From Armigeres subalbatus (lineage: Eukaryota > Arthropoda > Insecta > Diptera > Culicidae), in NCBI RefSeq assembly GCF_024139115.2, contig NC_085141.1, positions 245,821,047 through 245,885,046 on the forward strand: 64,000 nt of DNA, in the 5' to 3' direction. Within the stretch, counting starts at the first letter, position 1. Each line of letters begins with the position of its first letter. Under the pieces are notes generated by a model. That model was given only the letters and a program-made list of their open reading frames with translations, had not been told where the DNA came from and did no database searches. A program made the position numbers and the translations under genes. This document shows positions 31,075 to 41,727 of this stretch, one piece after another.

Positions 31075-31857
31075 CTATGCCTGGCATATTGTAGAGCTCC
31101 ATAATCGTCGGTCTTGGGCGATGTTCCTCCGGTTTCCCCGAACGTTCAGGGTCCCCAGGTCCGATTCCACCGCGTGCAGCAAGCGTGTTCGTGGCCTTCC
31201 CGAAATCTCGCCCCTATCTGGTTCTCTATTGAATATTGCGCTATTCTTTCTTCCGACATTCACACTAAGTGACCAGGCCACTGAAGTTTGCCATAATACG
31301 ATTCACAATATTTTCTTCTTGTATACTTGATACAGCTCATGATTCACGTCTGCGCCACACACCATTTTCTAGTTTCCTCCAGTACACGAGCACTTTTCGC
31401 TCGAAACCCCGAAACCTCTCCGGTCCGCCTATTTTAATGTCCGTGCTTCATATCCATAAAGGGCCACTGGTAGAATCAGAGTTTTGTATAGAGCAAATTT
31501 CGTTTCCGTCTGCATGTTGCGGGACCTAAGCTGGTTACGTAATCCGTAAAGCGCCCTATTCGCAGTAGCAATACGTCTTTTCACTTCACGAGAAAAGGCA
31601 TTGTCACATGTCACAAGCGTTCCGAGGTAAACAAATTCTTCAAGATTTAAAACACCCCCATCAAGCACTACCTTTGCACCAACACCACTAGGTCTTCCTC
31701 TATCTCTTCCTGCCACCATGTACTTTGTCTTGGTAGAGTTAATGATTAAGCCTATCCTCGCCGTCTCCGTCTCCAGTGGGACAAAAGCCTCCACTACTGC
31801 TCTGCGATCGATTCCACTAAGGTCAATGTCTCCAAACCACAGGAGCATATGCGTGAT
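31075..31857 (-). pseudogene. family A RT palm and C-terminal part
   Basis: The frame 31,911-31,429 contains FGDIDLSGIDRRAVVEAFVP (FADD with both Asp positions altered to GD-D), INSTKTKYMVAGRDRGRPSG, EEFVYLGTLVTCDNAFSREV, and LYKTLILPVALYGYE. A second frame ending at 31,075 has IFNREPDRGEISGRPRTRLL and NIAQDRRLWSSTICQA, the end of the protein. The active site is damaged, so the copy cannot move itself. Confidence 0.8.
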
Positions 31858-33075
31858 TTGGGAGGAGGAAGTTTTGCCGCAGGAGTGGATGGAAGGTGTC
31901 GTGTGTCCCATCTACAAAGGGCGATAAGCTGGATTGTAGCAACTACCGCGCAATCTCATTGCTGAACGCCGCCTACAGTACTCTCCCAAATTTTATGCCG
32001 CCGACGCACCAACTGCAAGGAGTTCGGGGCAGTACCAGGCGGTTTTATGGGCGAACGCTCCACCACGGACCAGGTGTTCGCCATTCGCCAAGTACTGCAG
32101 AAATGCCCCGAATACAACGTGCCCACATCGTCTTTCATCGACTTCAAAGCCGCATGATACAATCGATCGGGACCAGCTATGGCAGCTAATGCACAGACGG
32201 TTGATCAAAGCGACGATGATCGGGTGATGTGCGTAGTTCGAGTTTCAGGGGCATTCTCGATCCTTCGAAACCCAGAGGTTACGGCAAGGTGATGGTCTTT
32301 CGTGCTATTCAACATCGCTTTGGAGGGTAATACGAAGGCAGGGATTAACACGAGTGGTACAATTTCAATAAATCCGTCCAGCTATTTGGCTTTGCCGACG
32401 ACATAGATATTATGGCACTAACTTTGAGAAGATGGAGAAGCCTACATCAGACTGAAGAGCTAAGCGGATCGGACTGATCATCAACACGTCGAAGACGAAG
32501 TACATGATAGGAAGAGGTTCAGAGAAGACAATGAGCCACCCACCGCGAGTTTGCATCGGTGTTGACGAAATCGAGGTGGTAGAAGAATTTGTGTACTTGG
32601 GCTCACTGGTGACTGCCAGCGCACCAGCAGAAATTCGGAGACGCATAGTGGCTGGAAATCGTACGTACTTTTGACTCCGCAAGACGCTCCGATCGAATAG
32701 AGTTCGCCGCCGTACCAAACTGACAATCTACAAAACGCTCATGACCGGTAGTCCTCTACGGACCACTGACGAGTCAGGCTGTTGGGAGAACCATCCATCG
32801 TTCACACCGCGAAAATCGGACGACTGCGTTGGGCCGGGCACGTAGCCAGAATGTCGGACAGTAACCGGTGAAAATGGTTCTCGACAACGATCCGACGGCA
32901 CAAGAAGGCGAGGTGCGCGGCGAGCAAGGTGGATCGATCAGGTGGAAGATGACTTGCGGACCCTCCGTAGACTGCGTGGTTGGCGATGTGTAATATGGAC
33001 AAAGAGCCGAATGGAAGACTCTTATATACCGCACTGACCACTTCGTGTAGTCTGAATCGTAAATAAATATACGAC
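31858..33075 (+). mobile_element. RTE-like retrotransposon family B, 5'-truncated, inserted in family A
   Basis: Plus-strand broken frames read [35 protein letters not shown], and GSTRRFYGRTLHHGPGVRH. FGFADDIDIMA-like sequence near 32,390-32,410 and EEFVYLGSLVTASAPAEIRR near 32,590 follow. The 3' end is near CTGAATCGTAAATAAATA with a TGATGATGAT tail at 33,066-33,075. Family A coding sequence resumes on both sides (TIIIS before, ITHMLLWFGDID after), so B inserted in A. It is the same family as the copy at 2,593-4,419. Confidence 0.78.
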
Positions 33076-33077
33076 GG

Positions 33078-33806
33078 CTGATGATGATAGTGCCGTTCCT
33101 CTGCACGCCGGATCTCTCTAATAAGCGCCTTCAGGTGCAATGATGAACAATAAATTTAAGTGCACTTCCAATCCGTCTAAGATCACTGACTGAGTTGACA
33201 CTTCATCCGCAATTCGAATACTTGATTTCGAGCCTTTGAGCGTTGCGCGTATGAGTCTAATCAGTTCCGCCGGAAAACCCTTCGGACATTGTCACCACAA
33301 AACTGCATTTCTTTACACCGGATCTTACGCTTCTGTGAAATCAATGAGCAGATAGTGAGTCTACTGATTGTTTGTTTAGGAATTTTATCAAGGATCATCC
33401 GCAGGCTAAACAACTGATCCGTCGTTAGTCAGCCCTGACGAATAGCTTCTACTGATATTAGCCGACGAAGGACTTCTCAAAATGATCTCAGTCTGTTCAT
33501 TAGGATCCCCGACAGGATTTTGTGCGCCGAGTTCAGAAGGGTGATCCCTCTGTAATTATTTTGTTCTAGTCCTTGCCCTTTCTTATAGATTAGACATGTA
33601 GAGGACATCAACCCAGCCCTTGAGCATTTTTTCCTACTCCCATATTTTCTAGATAATGTGGTGGATTGATTGATGCAGCTGGTCACTTCCGTGTTTGAGA
33701 AGCTCGACCGGGATCTTCCAGTAGCTTTACTGTTTTTCAGCTCGTTTGGAGCCTTCTTAATCTCATCCAGCGTTGGTGGTTTCACCACAGCATTGACCGT
33801 TACCAA
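33078..33806 (-). pseudogene. family A RT fingers and palm motif region
   Basis: The frame 33,806-33,477 holds PPTLDEIKKAPNELKNSKAT, LMSSTCLIYKKGQGLEQNNY and RGITLLNSAHKILSGILMNR (RT motif 1). Further down, in a shifted frame, PAELIRLIRATLKGSKSSIR and LNLLFIIAPEGA correspond to the region between motif A and motif B. It stops at about 33,078 where family B was inserted. Confidence 0.75.
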
Positions 33807-34124
33807 ACTATGTCCATCCTGCTCCTTAATACACCTTCATTTTCACCGTTCATAGCAAATTTTTTCCAAGTGCTCCTTCCACCTAGCTGCCACACCATAG
33901 TACTTGTCTGTCAGCGAATTCCCCTCTCGGTTACCATTGCACATAGCGGGCATTGGCGCAGTCTTATGCTGCGGCGTAAAACCTCCGCATATTGTTTCTA
34001 CCTCCATGTTTTCCTGCGCTTCCAGCTGTCACACTCTCTTCGCGTTGCTTTTTTTCTGCGGTGGATTCGTTTCTTTTCTGCCATGCTACACTGTACCGCT
34101 CTCTGTTGGAACGGGTACCAGCCA

Positions 34125-34922
34125 TTAACATTCGACTTCAAGCAACCATTTTCTCACGTCCGTCACTCCCTGGCACTCCTCCTCATAAAACCAACCATTT
34201 CGTTGGCGTCGCTGTGCACTTCCTGCGCTGTTGTAGTCACAGCTTCGTGGATATTTTCCCACAATCTGTTGACGTCGCCAGATCCGTTGACGTGCGAAGT
34301 AGGAACTACTTATTGCCATCCGTCTAGCAGCAGCAAAGATTACAAGTCGCAGACCATTATCGTTAATAGCGAAATGAACGCTTTCCGTAACAATGACAGG
34401 GCGAAAGAAACTTTCTCTTCTAATCTGCGCATTTGCATACCCGATGATAATCTTTACATCGTGTGTTGGGCGCTCTCCGTAGGCCTTATAAAGGCTCTCA
34501 TAGAACTCATGCCAACTCATGAAGCCAACTCCTCGTTCTGCTCTGTCACCGCCGCCTATAGTAGATGGCCTTACTTGAATGAACTGTTCGCGATGGGATC
34601 CAGCGCCCGGAATTCACGTTCTCCAGTTATGGGCCACCGTATTTCCTGGATTGCTGCCACACTCACGCCGACCTTCTGCAGCTCACGAGCCGGGAGCTCT
34701 CGCTTACGTGCCGGGTTCATTCAAAAGTTCTCACGTTCCAAGATCCGACTTTCCAACCATTGTCGCTTTATTCGTTACCGAGTCTATTTGCCGTTGAATC
34801 ACTCCGTTTGCTCCTACTTTTGCCTTTCTTGGTAACTGTAGAATCTTTATTGGTATTCCTGAGGTTGCGCTACCACCATCGCGTTGAAGGGCTGCCTTCT
34901 CGATGCTGACACGATACAACAT
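34125..34922 (-). pseudogene. family A ORF start and apurinic-type endonuclease
   Basis: From 34,922 the frame starts MLYRVSIEKAALQRDGGSAT and reads to SDLGTWNVRTFE, where WNVRTF is the first endonuclease strand. Later pieces include AAIQEIRWPITGERE-like sequence (34,560-34,690) and, at 34,520-34,125, AYGERPTHDVKIIIGYANAQ (the GDxNA motif with D changed), NDNGLRLVIFAAARRMAISS. An internal deletion removes part of the domain. The 341-residue plus-strand frame here (33,810-34,835) is its antisense shadow. Confidence 0.75.
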
Positions 34923-35214
34923 GGTATTGTATAGTTTAGTTTAGAGTCCCTCGTTGGCACTCGGACGATGATCAGCCGCCCCTAATATGGAAAACAGACG
35001 CTGTTTTGAGCTGATCCTGACATGTAGAACAGACGCTCAGTAAGATTTGCACCCCCCTCCCCTTCCCTGTCAGCATACGACCATAGTTCCCACCGGGGTT
35101 GGTTACCCGATCTTCCCTAAGGTTGCTCGTAGCCAGCCAGCACCACGAGGAGTTATGGATAGGAGTTGCTGGGTAAGAGGCTAAGGACCGCGAGATGGGG
35201 TCTATTTTATTCCT

Positions 35215-36300
35215 TCACGTACGCGAAGTACCAATGGTACGCTTTACCCAGCATTTGCTGTGCCACTGCTCTGCGATATGGCCCATCTTTCGTACGGACA
35301 GTGACTACTCTCACATTCCCGTCAGCACCTGTATGAACCTCCGTGACTCATCCCAACCTCCATTTCAGCGGTGGTACGTTGTCTTATTTTAAGAGGTCAA
35401 CAAAATTGTACGCAACAGTGAGGTTGTCCTGCTTCTCGTCCATCTATTACGACTCTATAGACTTGATAAATAATCCGTCGACGAACGATTCCAGAATCAC
35501 CTGGCTGTATTGCTAGAACCCGATGCCATCCTGCTGAAAGCCTCATTCTCTGGCAGTGCCTCGCTGATATTTGGTTCAGGCACTGCAGTGAGCGGTCGCT
35601 GGATGAGGAAGTTCCCCGGCGTTAGAATCACATTCGTAGGATCGTTGCTGATTGGAGTTAACGGCATCGAATTAAGGCAAGCTTTAATCTGTGCGCCAAC
35701 AGTATGTATTCCATCGCACTTCAGCATTCTGTTTCCGATTACTCTCCTCATATGTCTTTTCACCGGCTTCACTGCGGCTTCCCACAAGCGGTCGAAATTG
35801 GGAGATCTGGCGGGAATGAACTTAAACTCAATTGAGTCTAGAGCCGCTTCCGTTGACACTCGGTCTTGGAACTGATCTTGCCGAAAAATGTTGTGTAGCT
35901 CGTACAATTGTCTTCGCGCTTCAACAAAGTTGGTGACGTTGTCGCAAAGTATCAGAACCTCCTGAGTGCGGCTATGAAAGCATCGCTGGTGAGATCCATA
36001 ACGACCTCTATATGCACGGCCTTGCAGGCTAAACATACGAACAGACAAAGGTAGCACTTGACCGGTGCCCCTGGAATACAGGCGCTGGTGACACTCGTTT
36101 GAGCGGAAGGTCTCCCATCAGCTTCTCATGCACGCGTGGCCTTGCTCTTATGTACCTAATGCACTCATGTAGGACCCTCCTGGCGAGATTCCGGACGCTC
36201 AGCGGTCAGAACGTTCTTTTCACGAACGCACGCTATCATCAACAGAGGTCCTCCAATGAAGTAGTGGATGATGATAATCAATCAGAATTAGCTTAGTTAA
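35215..36300 (-). pseudogene. BEL/Pao integrase and pol C-terminal domain
   Basis: The frame 36,057-35,497 has EVLILCDNVTNFVEARRQLY (DNxTNF, one catalytic Asp), FIPARSPNFDRLWEAAVKPV (the SPxFGGxWE motif with G lost), KRHMRRVIGNRM and NPMPLTPIS-like text, followed by LTPGNFLIQRPLTAVPE. A further frame to 35,215 reads PPLKWRLGRVTEVHTGADGN and VRVVTVRTKDGPYRRAVAQ, the typical BEL pol end. The domain would insert cDNA into chromosomes. The N-terminal zinc-binding part is rearranged. Confidence 0.82.
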
Positions 36301-36578
36301 CGGGTGATGGCTATCCAAGATCATTTGATGTCTGCGACCTGGTGAGATCGTAGCATTTCTGAGCCGGCCACCAACACAGATTATCCCATCGAGTGAAGAT
36401 TGTGTATTTTTGAGGTTGGTCTTACTTCATTTTTAGCTACAATATCCGCCAATTCTAGTTGAAAGCATTCCGATTGGGCTAGCTTCACCAACGCTAGCAG
36501 CGCCGAGTTGTATTCATCAGCACTCTGTGATCCTGTCCTCCGTTGATGGCTGTTTCCAAGTTGACAATTGGTAGAAAA

Positions 36579-37007
36579 TCAACGTATCCAGGCAGTCAGT
36601 CGAACAAGGTTTAACAAAGAAGAACTAAGTGTGAATACATTACTTGGAGGAAGAGCTCTCTCCTCCAGAGTTACCGAGTCGAAGACTTGCCACCTCGATG
36701 GGTGCGACGAGATCCAATACTTGACGATCGTTGAATCCGTCCAAAAGAAAGCAGGCGCTGAAATCTCCAGACTGCCCTTGACGTTCTCGTACAGATGAGC
36801 CAACAGTAACGCAGCCGACAATTCCAGCCGAGGTGTGGATTGTTTCTTCTTCCTGCGGCTGAGGTCTTCCAATGGTGTGACCTTTGACTTGGCTATCATC
36901 AAATTGACCGTTATTCTTCCGACCAAGTTCACACAACGTAAGTAGACGACAGCTCCGTAGGCCTTGTTGCTAGTATCGTTGAACCTATGGAATTCACAAG
37001 TGATCAC
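36579..37007 (-). pseudogene. BEL/Pao RNase H-like domain
   Basis: The 142-residue frame includes FHRFNDTSNKAYGAVVYLRC (the DAS-xAYG motif with D/A to ND/T changes), IAKSKVTPLEDLSRRKKKQS, TPRLELSAALLLAHL and FFWTDSTIVKYWISSHPSRW (TDS motif intact). It lies just downstream of the RT in pol order. The domain would degrade the RNA strand in the hybrid. Confidence 0.85.
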
Positions 37008-37075
37008 GTCTTTACCAAAGCCAATCCACTGTGGAACTTACACCGTGTCTAAGTCGGCTAGATTGCTTCTGAACT

Positions 37076-38178
37076 CTAACCAACGGCGCACAGCAGTTCA
37101 TCCCATGTGTATTTAGCTTTCCAAAGATCTTGCAGGAATATCTTTCCTTGTACTATTACTGGACCCACTAGTCCGTAAGGGTCGAACAGGCGTGCTATTT
37201 CGGATAACACAATCCGATAGATAACATGCCCTTCAGGTTTCCTGTGGGGAACCTTGATCCAAAATCTATCTGCTGCCAGTTCCCATGTGAGACCCAGTGT
37301 CTTCACGGTAACCTTTTCGTACAGATTAAGAACTTCGCGCTCGTCTCTTAGATCGGGAGGAATTTCAGCCAGAATCGCTGGATTGTTTGTATTCCACTTT
37401 CTGAGGTTGAACCCATTCTTTTTCAGAAGCTCTAGCACGTCTTTGCATAGCTGCTTCCCTTCTTCTATTGTGTGTGAGCCAGCATATCATCTACATAAAA
37501 ACACTTTTTAACGACAGCTGCAGCTGCAGGATAGCGCTCCGCACCCTCGTCAGCGCACTTGTTCAGGCACCTAGTAGCAAGATAAGCCGCAGATGATGTG
37601 CCGTAGGTGACTGTGGTGAGCTTATACGTCTTCAGTGGCTCCTGACTCGAATCCATCCAGGAAATCTTGTGCAGCAACTGATCCGATGCTGGCTGGCTTA
37701 CCATTCGGTACATCTTTTCAGCGTCTCCAATGACCGCGTACCTATACATCCGGAACCGCAGTAAGATGCTTCGCAGATCATTTTGAACGACAGGCCGAAC
37801 CATCAAAACATCGTTCAAGATGCATCAAAAACCACCCTAAGTCCGAGTCGACTCCTCGTCGTCCGCCTGTACCTCTTTCATGTGTCCCATCTGAAGATAT
37901 TCATGCATGAATGCCGTGTACATGGCTTTCAATTCCGAATTGGCATCCAGCCGTTTCTCCATAGAGATGAAGCGTTTCTTCGCTATCGCCCCCGAACTTC
38001 TCCAGAACATGTTTTTACTTCGGTAACTGAACTCGAAACTTCCCATCAGGGCTCCTTGCAGTTGTTTCCTCGAAAATTGCTTCACAAGCAGATTCCTCGA
38101 TGGATAAGCAGCAGTGTGACAGGATTCCAACTCCCACAACTTCGAGAGTTCTTCAAAGACTTCCTCCGTGGTTACTGA
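37076..38178 (-). pseudogene. BEL/Pao reverse transcriptase
   Basis: Three frames are in order. The first (38,139-37,837) is the N-terminal fingers with MWELESCHTAAYPS, MYTAFMHEYLQMGHMKEVQA. The second (37,818-37,465) has MRPVVQNDL-like start, GDAEKMYRMVSQPASDQLLH (motif A, the first Asp), and CFYVDDMLAHTQ with an intact YVDD site. The third (37,438-37,076) is the connection, LLKKNGFNLRKWNTNNPAIL to FDPYGLVGPVIVQGKIFLQD. Frameshifts separate the pieces. Confidence 0.88.
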
Positions 38179-38384
38179 AGACGATGCTACTGTACTGTAG
38201 CTGACGCAAGCGGTTTCAGTGCACTCAGCAGCAGATCGTAAAAAACTGTGACACCCAAGATGTCATCGATAGCCTCAGGCTCATTGAAATTCGGATCCGC
38301 AAGGCAAACTCCTGTATGCAGATTCTACGACGAAGTATCGATGTGCTGCTGCGGCAGGCTTGACATGATCTTCGACAGTACATA

Positions 38385-38489
38385 CCCGAGCAGCACATAT
38401 TTGAAATAGATCACTGCAACATATATATGACCAGATTCAGTCACAATTAAGTCGCAGCAATCAAATTCGCTTCGATTGTGCTGCTAGGG
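38385..38489. mobile_element. 105-bp MITE in BEL sequence
   Basis: CCCGAGCAGCACA at the left and TGTGCTGCTAGGG at the right are inverted repeats flanked by TA (38,383-38,384 and 38,490-38,491). The interior ATGACCAGATTCAGTCACAA is shared with copies at about 41,631-41,727 and 54,383-54,475. Confidence 0.8.
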
Positions 38490-38491
38490 TA

Positions 38492-38868
38492 GCCTGTACC
38501 ACGCAAGACTTGTACTCAGAGTTGCAGGACAGTATTGTTGCTAGTACTGACTGTTTAGCAACAGATAGAGAACCACCCACTCCTTTAACAGGCAAATTCT
38601 CACGAAGTCGACGGAAATTTAAACGTTGAGATGTTGTTATTAGAGATATTTGAGACCCGCTGTCCAACAAAGCGCGTGCAAGAACGGTATTTCCGTGACG
38701 ATCACCGAGTATCACATTAGCAGTTGACAGTAGTGCAGTTTTTGAGTGGTGGTGTGTTTTGGATGGTGTAGCAGTGTTGTGTACAGTGGAAGGATTGGTG
38801 GGAGGTAGCGGACGTGGTTGTCGTGGAACGTGTAGGGGAACTAGGTTTAAAATGCGCCAGTCAGCTAA
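38492..38868 (-). pseudogene. BEL/Pao aspartic protease region
   Basis: The frame reads TANVILGDRHGNTVLARALL then DSGSQISLITTSQRLNFRRL. ALLDSGSQ is the catalytic Asp motif of a retropepsin and lies N-terminal to the RT as expected in BEL pol. Upstream is a His/Pro-rich segment. The 5' part of the listed frame (beyond 38,870) belongs to a MITE, not to the protein. Confidence 0.8.
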
Positions 38869-38870
38869 TA

Positions 38871-38990
38871 GGGCACTGCACGGGCTGCTTTGTCTCTTTC
38901 TCGCTGCAAAGAAATTAGAAAACAACAAGGCCAGTAAATGTCAAAACTTATGAAGAACAAAAGAGAAAAAGATCTTTTCGTGCAGTGCCC
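38871..38990. mobile_element. 120-bp MITE with GGGCACTGCACG termini
   Basis: GGGCACTGCACG and its reverse complement CGTGCAGTGCCC are flanked by TA at 38,869-38,870 and 38,991-38,992. It marks the edge of the recognisable BEL sequence. Confidence 0.85.
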
Positions 38991-38992
38991 TA

Positions 38993-39755
38993 TACGAGCC
39001 ATTGCATTTTCTGGGTTAATTGGCTAAATTAAGTTACAAAACCGATGGCAGCTGACGCCTAAACTTGTTTTTAGATCAACAAATTAAAAATAATAGTCAA
39101 GACATCTATAATAAAAATTTTAAAAATAAATTTGTTTTTTTCCGCCTTTTGATAAAATTTAAGCTTTCGTTCCCGTAAGGATTTTCCACTAGATAAAAAC
39201 ATTTTTTCAGGGTCTGTCTCATTTGGATAATTAAACTGAAATTAAACTTAAAAGTGACTGTTTAATTATTATCGATTAACCCTACTTGCAGAGCAAGATT
39301 ACTTTGACAGATATCAAATCATTTTCCATCGATGTCTTATTGGAATTGTTGGGTAGCACCAGCCATTCTTATGACCGGGTGATTTTTTAATTTGTGAACT
39401 GTCACTTTTAAGTTTAATTCTCCAAATGAGACAGACCCTCAATAATCTTTGCACATGTCTGGAAAAACAAATTAGTAAAGATTGTGCCTTCTTCTTCTTT
39501 TTTTCTGGTTTGGGTGGTGCTTTTCTTTTGCGCACACACCCACCTAACTGGACTGGCATCGCCACCCCCATGAAACGGCTGTCATCCACGAACAACTCGC
39601 CTGAAGCCAAAAACATGGTGCTGGATGTAAACATTGCCGGTTAAGCAATAAACACACGAAGCCAGAACAGTCGGATGCGCAAGCGGCATGTGTTGCATTG
39701 TTAAATTATATTCAACGAGATGTATTGCATTGTTGCGTGATTTTCGACGTTATTA
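38993..39755. other. gene-free stretch around a MITE
   Basis: AT-rich sequence holds the MITE at 39,210-39,438 and otherwise only short chance frames. Confidence 0.45.
39210..39438. mobile_element. 229-bp MITE, PIF/Harbinger-like
   Basis: The ends GGGTCTGTCTCATTTGGA and TCCAAATGAGACAGACCC are perfect inverted repeats of 18 bases. Similarity continues inward (AATTAAACTGAAATTAAACT, ACTTTTAAGTTTAATT). The three-base flank TCA occurs on both sides (39,207-39,209 and 39,439-39,441). A 3-bp TNA target duplication with GGG... termini is typical of PIF/Harbinger MITEs; the assignment is inferred from that. Confidence 0.8.
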
Positions 39756-40358
39756 ATTGGCGCTTTGATGTTGCATGCCGAAGAAAAAGCAGAAAGGTGA
39801 TATTTAAAAAAAAAGGAAGGGAAAACATACGAGGATATTTTTGAAACTCTTCTCTGAAATTCTAGTGGCAATTTAATTAAAAACGGTAAACAGTACGGCG
39901 TTAGACTTTTCTTATACTGTGTATTATGTAGGGGAACGGTTCGACACTTCATCTCATAGCCCCTATTTCCATCCCATCAAAAACAAAGCAATGGAAAGCA
40001 ATTTGGTTTGTTTATTATTTTTGTGATTTTTTTCAGCAGTGAGCACGCCTGTTGACAAAAAGAAGCAACGAATTTGGTGCCGTATTTCTTTGTTTAGCGA
40101 TGAGATGGATATATGTACAGTGAGATGGAGATCGGAACAGTTCCCCTATGATATCACAAAATAAAAAATGAAATTGAAATATTGTGTTTATTATGCAGTA
40201 GAAAACAAGTCTACCCCGTACTGCTTACCGTTTTTAATTAAATTGCTTCTAGAATTTTAAAGGAGAGGTTCAAAATTTCTTCGTATGTTTTCCAAAGTGA
40301 ATATTTTTGATTATCATCCTTCTTCTTCTTCTTCTTCATGCAATATCAAAGCGCCAAT
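39756..40358. repeat. long inverted repeat with a MITE in its loop
   Basis: The left arm (39,756-39,912) and right arm (about 40,204-40,358) are imperfect reverse complements: ATTGGCGCTTTGATGTTGCA against TGCAATATCAAAGCGCCAAT, and AATTTAATTAAAAACGGTAA against TTACCGTTTTTAATTAAATT. The loop contains the separate element at 39,931-40,146. Confidence 0.8.
39931..40146. mobile_element. 216-bp MITE with GGGGAAC(G/T)GTTC termini
   Basis: GGGGAACGGTTCGA at the left and GAACAGTTCCCC at the right are flanked by TA (39,929-39,930 and 40,147-40,148). The interior has GAGATGG/CCATCTC-like inverted motifs. Confidence 0.75.
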
Positions 40359-40640
40359 CGCCAATGCTCTCGCGGCGGTATGAACGGAGCTTAAAATAGG
40401 AAAAGCAACACTAGCGCCACCAAATCGGTAGACGGCTTCAAGAACTACATCTCATTTCAGGGGGGTGGGCATCGCAGGCCATATGTCCAACCTATTTCTA
40501 TTTATACTCCGTGGAGTTTACAAATCGTGATCTGCTTTATCGACCTTTTACATTCTTATTTGAAAATCTCACACATAAGACTTGTTGTTATTTTTCTTTT
40601 ATGCCCGTAGACTTTTATTTTTTATAGTCATGTTGACTTT
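40359..40640. other. short gene-free stretch
   Basis: No recognisable feature is present. Confidence 0.4.
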
Positions 40641-40641
40641 T

Positions 40642-40733
40642 CCCTGTATAAGGGATGTGGAGGGGGTGGGAATCGAACCCATGACCATCTGATTCAGAGT
40701 CAGACGTGTAGACAACTACTCTACGGACCCCCC
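40642..40733 (-). repeat. tRNA-like sequence (anticodon CUG), probably a SINE head
   Basis: Read on the minus strand, GTCCGTAGAGTAGTTGTCTA is a D-arm/box A region. TCTGACTCTGAATCAGA is a perfect 5-bp anticodon stem with U33 and anticodon CUG, and TGGGTTCGATTCCCA is the T-arm with a perfect box B. The acceptor stem pairs poorly (GGGGG against CCCCTCC). It is followed by ACATCCCTTATACAGGG and an A/T-rich tail. The good box B with a weak acceptor favours a tRNA-derived SINE or pseudogene over a working tRNA-Gln. Confidence 0.65.
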
Positions 40734-40914
40734 TAAGATTGTGCCTAGTTACTAAAAAGTTAACTTTACTACATTTTCCATAGAAAAACACACATTTTAA
40801 TAAAACCTCTGCATGCAGGATAAAACGCGCCCATCTGATGTGCTTGACTATGGATGTCATATATAGTTTGAGAAGGGCGTGTGCCACTAATAATTTATTT
40901 TTGAATAATTATCA

Positions 40915-41410
40915 ATATAAAAGTTAAAAGTAGGAATTGAAAAGTGAGAAGATAAAAGTGAAAAGGGATGAGTGTGAAGTTATGAGTGATAAGCAGCGAG
41001 AAGTGAGAAACAACAAGTGAAAAGTAGAAATTGGGAATGCCACAAAAATCCCTCAATAGTTTTATAATCAATCGTGGATTGTAAGCTGAGATTTGGGATA
41101 TAAGAACTGAGGAGTGAGATGGGAGAAGCGAGAAAAAACAATGAGTATTGAGAAGTGAGAAGCGACAGGCAAGCTGTAAGAAGTGCGAAATAAGATGTGA
41201 TCAGTGAAAAGCGAAGCAAGTAGTGAGGTGAGAAGTAATAAGCGAGATACTTTGTGTGAGAAATGAGCAAAAAAGCATGAAAAGGAATATGACAATTGAT
41301 AAATGGGATGTGAGTAGTGAGAAACGAGCCGTGAGAGGTACAATGTACAAGGAGTGAAATTATAAAGAATAGAGAAAAAAAAGCGAGAAGTGAGACGAAG
41401 GGAGAGTAGT
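40915..41410. repeat. degenerate GAGAAGTGA array
   Basis: Words GTGAGAAG, AAGTGAGAA and GTGAAAAG repeat with about 8-16 bp spacing over 500 bases, giving strong purine bias on this strand. Apparent frames on the minus strand (Ser/Leu/Tyr-rich) are shadows. Confidence 0.8.
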
Positions 41411-41630
41411 AAATATGTAGTACGGAGACTACTCAGAATACAGTTTTTTTTAGCATAGATTTTTGGGCATCCAAGAAATCCCTGGAGTAAGAGCTAAAGA
41501 TCTACAAGCGTAGCTGAAGATCAATCGGACTGTTTCAATTATGGCACATGTCCTTCTGGATGTGTAGAATAGAGAAGGCTAACGTAAGAGATTCTTGGGT
41601 CATTCAAGAAATCCCTGGAGTTGGGCCTTA

Positions 41631-41727
41631 AGCAGCACAAAATGGACAAAAATGCTTGAAGTAACTTGATTGTGACTAAATCTGGTCAAATATGAGTAAC
41701 CTATATGGAACATGTGTGCTGCTAGGG
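41631..41727. mobile_element. 105-bp-type MITE inside the satellite
   Basis: It starts near AGCAGCACAAAATGG and ends TGTGTGCTGCTAGGG. The interior TTGTGACTAAATCTGGTCA is the reverse complement of the core in 38,385-38,489. The left end is diverged. Confidence 0.65.

Larger units (their letters stand above)
31075..35205 (-). mobile_element. RTE-like retrotransposon family A, near full length, degraded
   Basis: Minus-strand pieces in order are 5' UTR wording near 35,050-35,205 and an ORF start (34,922) with a variable leader. They continue with endonuclease (34,125-34,740), RT fingers/palm (33,078-33,806), then after a family B insertion RT palm to C-terminus (31,075-31,857). The encoded enzyme is of the type often mis-annotated as craniofacial development protein 2. 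Every piece has stops or frameshifts. It sits between BEL pol sequence (35,215 upward) and the putative BEL LTR, so it probably inserted in the BEL element. Confidence 0.78.
35215..38868 (-). mobile_element. BEL/Pao-type LTR retrotransposon, pol region
   Basis: Minus-strand order is protease, reverse transcriptase, RNase H, integrase and the C-terminal DUF1758/5641-like end, the hallmark order of BEL/Pao pol. Gag and the 5' LTR are not found: the right edge of homology meets a 120-bp MITE at 38,871. The 3' part may continue after the family A insertion to an LTR near 30,390. Frames are broken throughout, so this is an old inactive copy. Confidence 0.85.

Noticed and set aside
33810..34835. 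341-residue plus-strand open frame, the longest in the window
   Set aside because: It runs antisense to the family A endonuclease, whose motifs (WNVRTF, NDNGLRL) are clear on the minus strand. Its own translation shows no domain.
40642..40733. Functional tRNA-Gln gene
   Set aside because: Box B and anticodon stem are good, but the acceptor stem pairs poorly and the flank looks like a SINE. I list it as a tRNA-like repeat instead.
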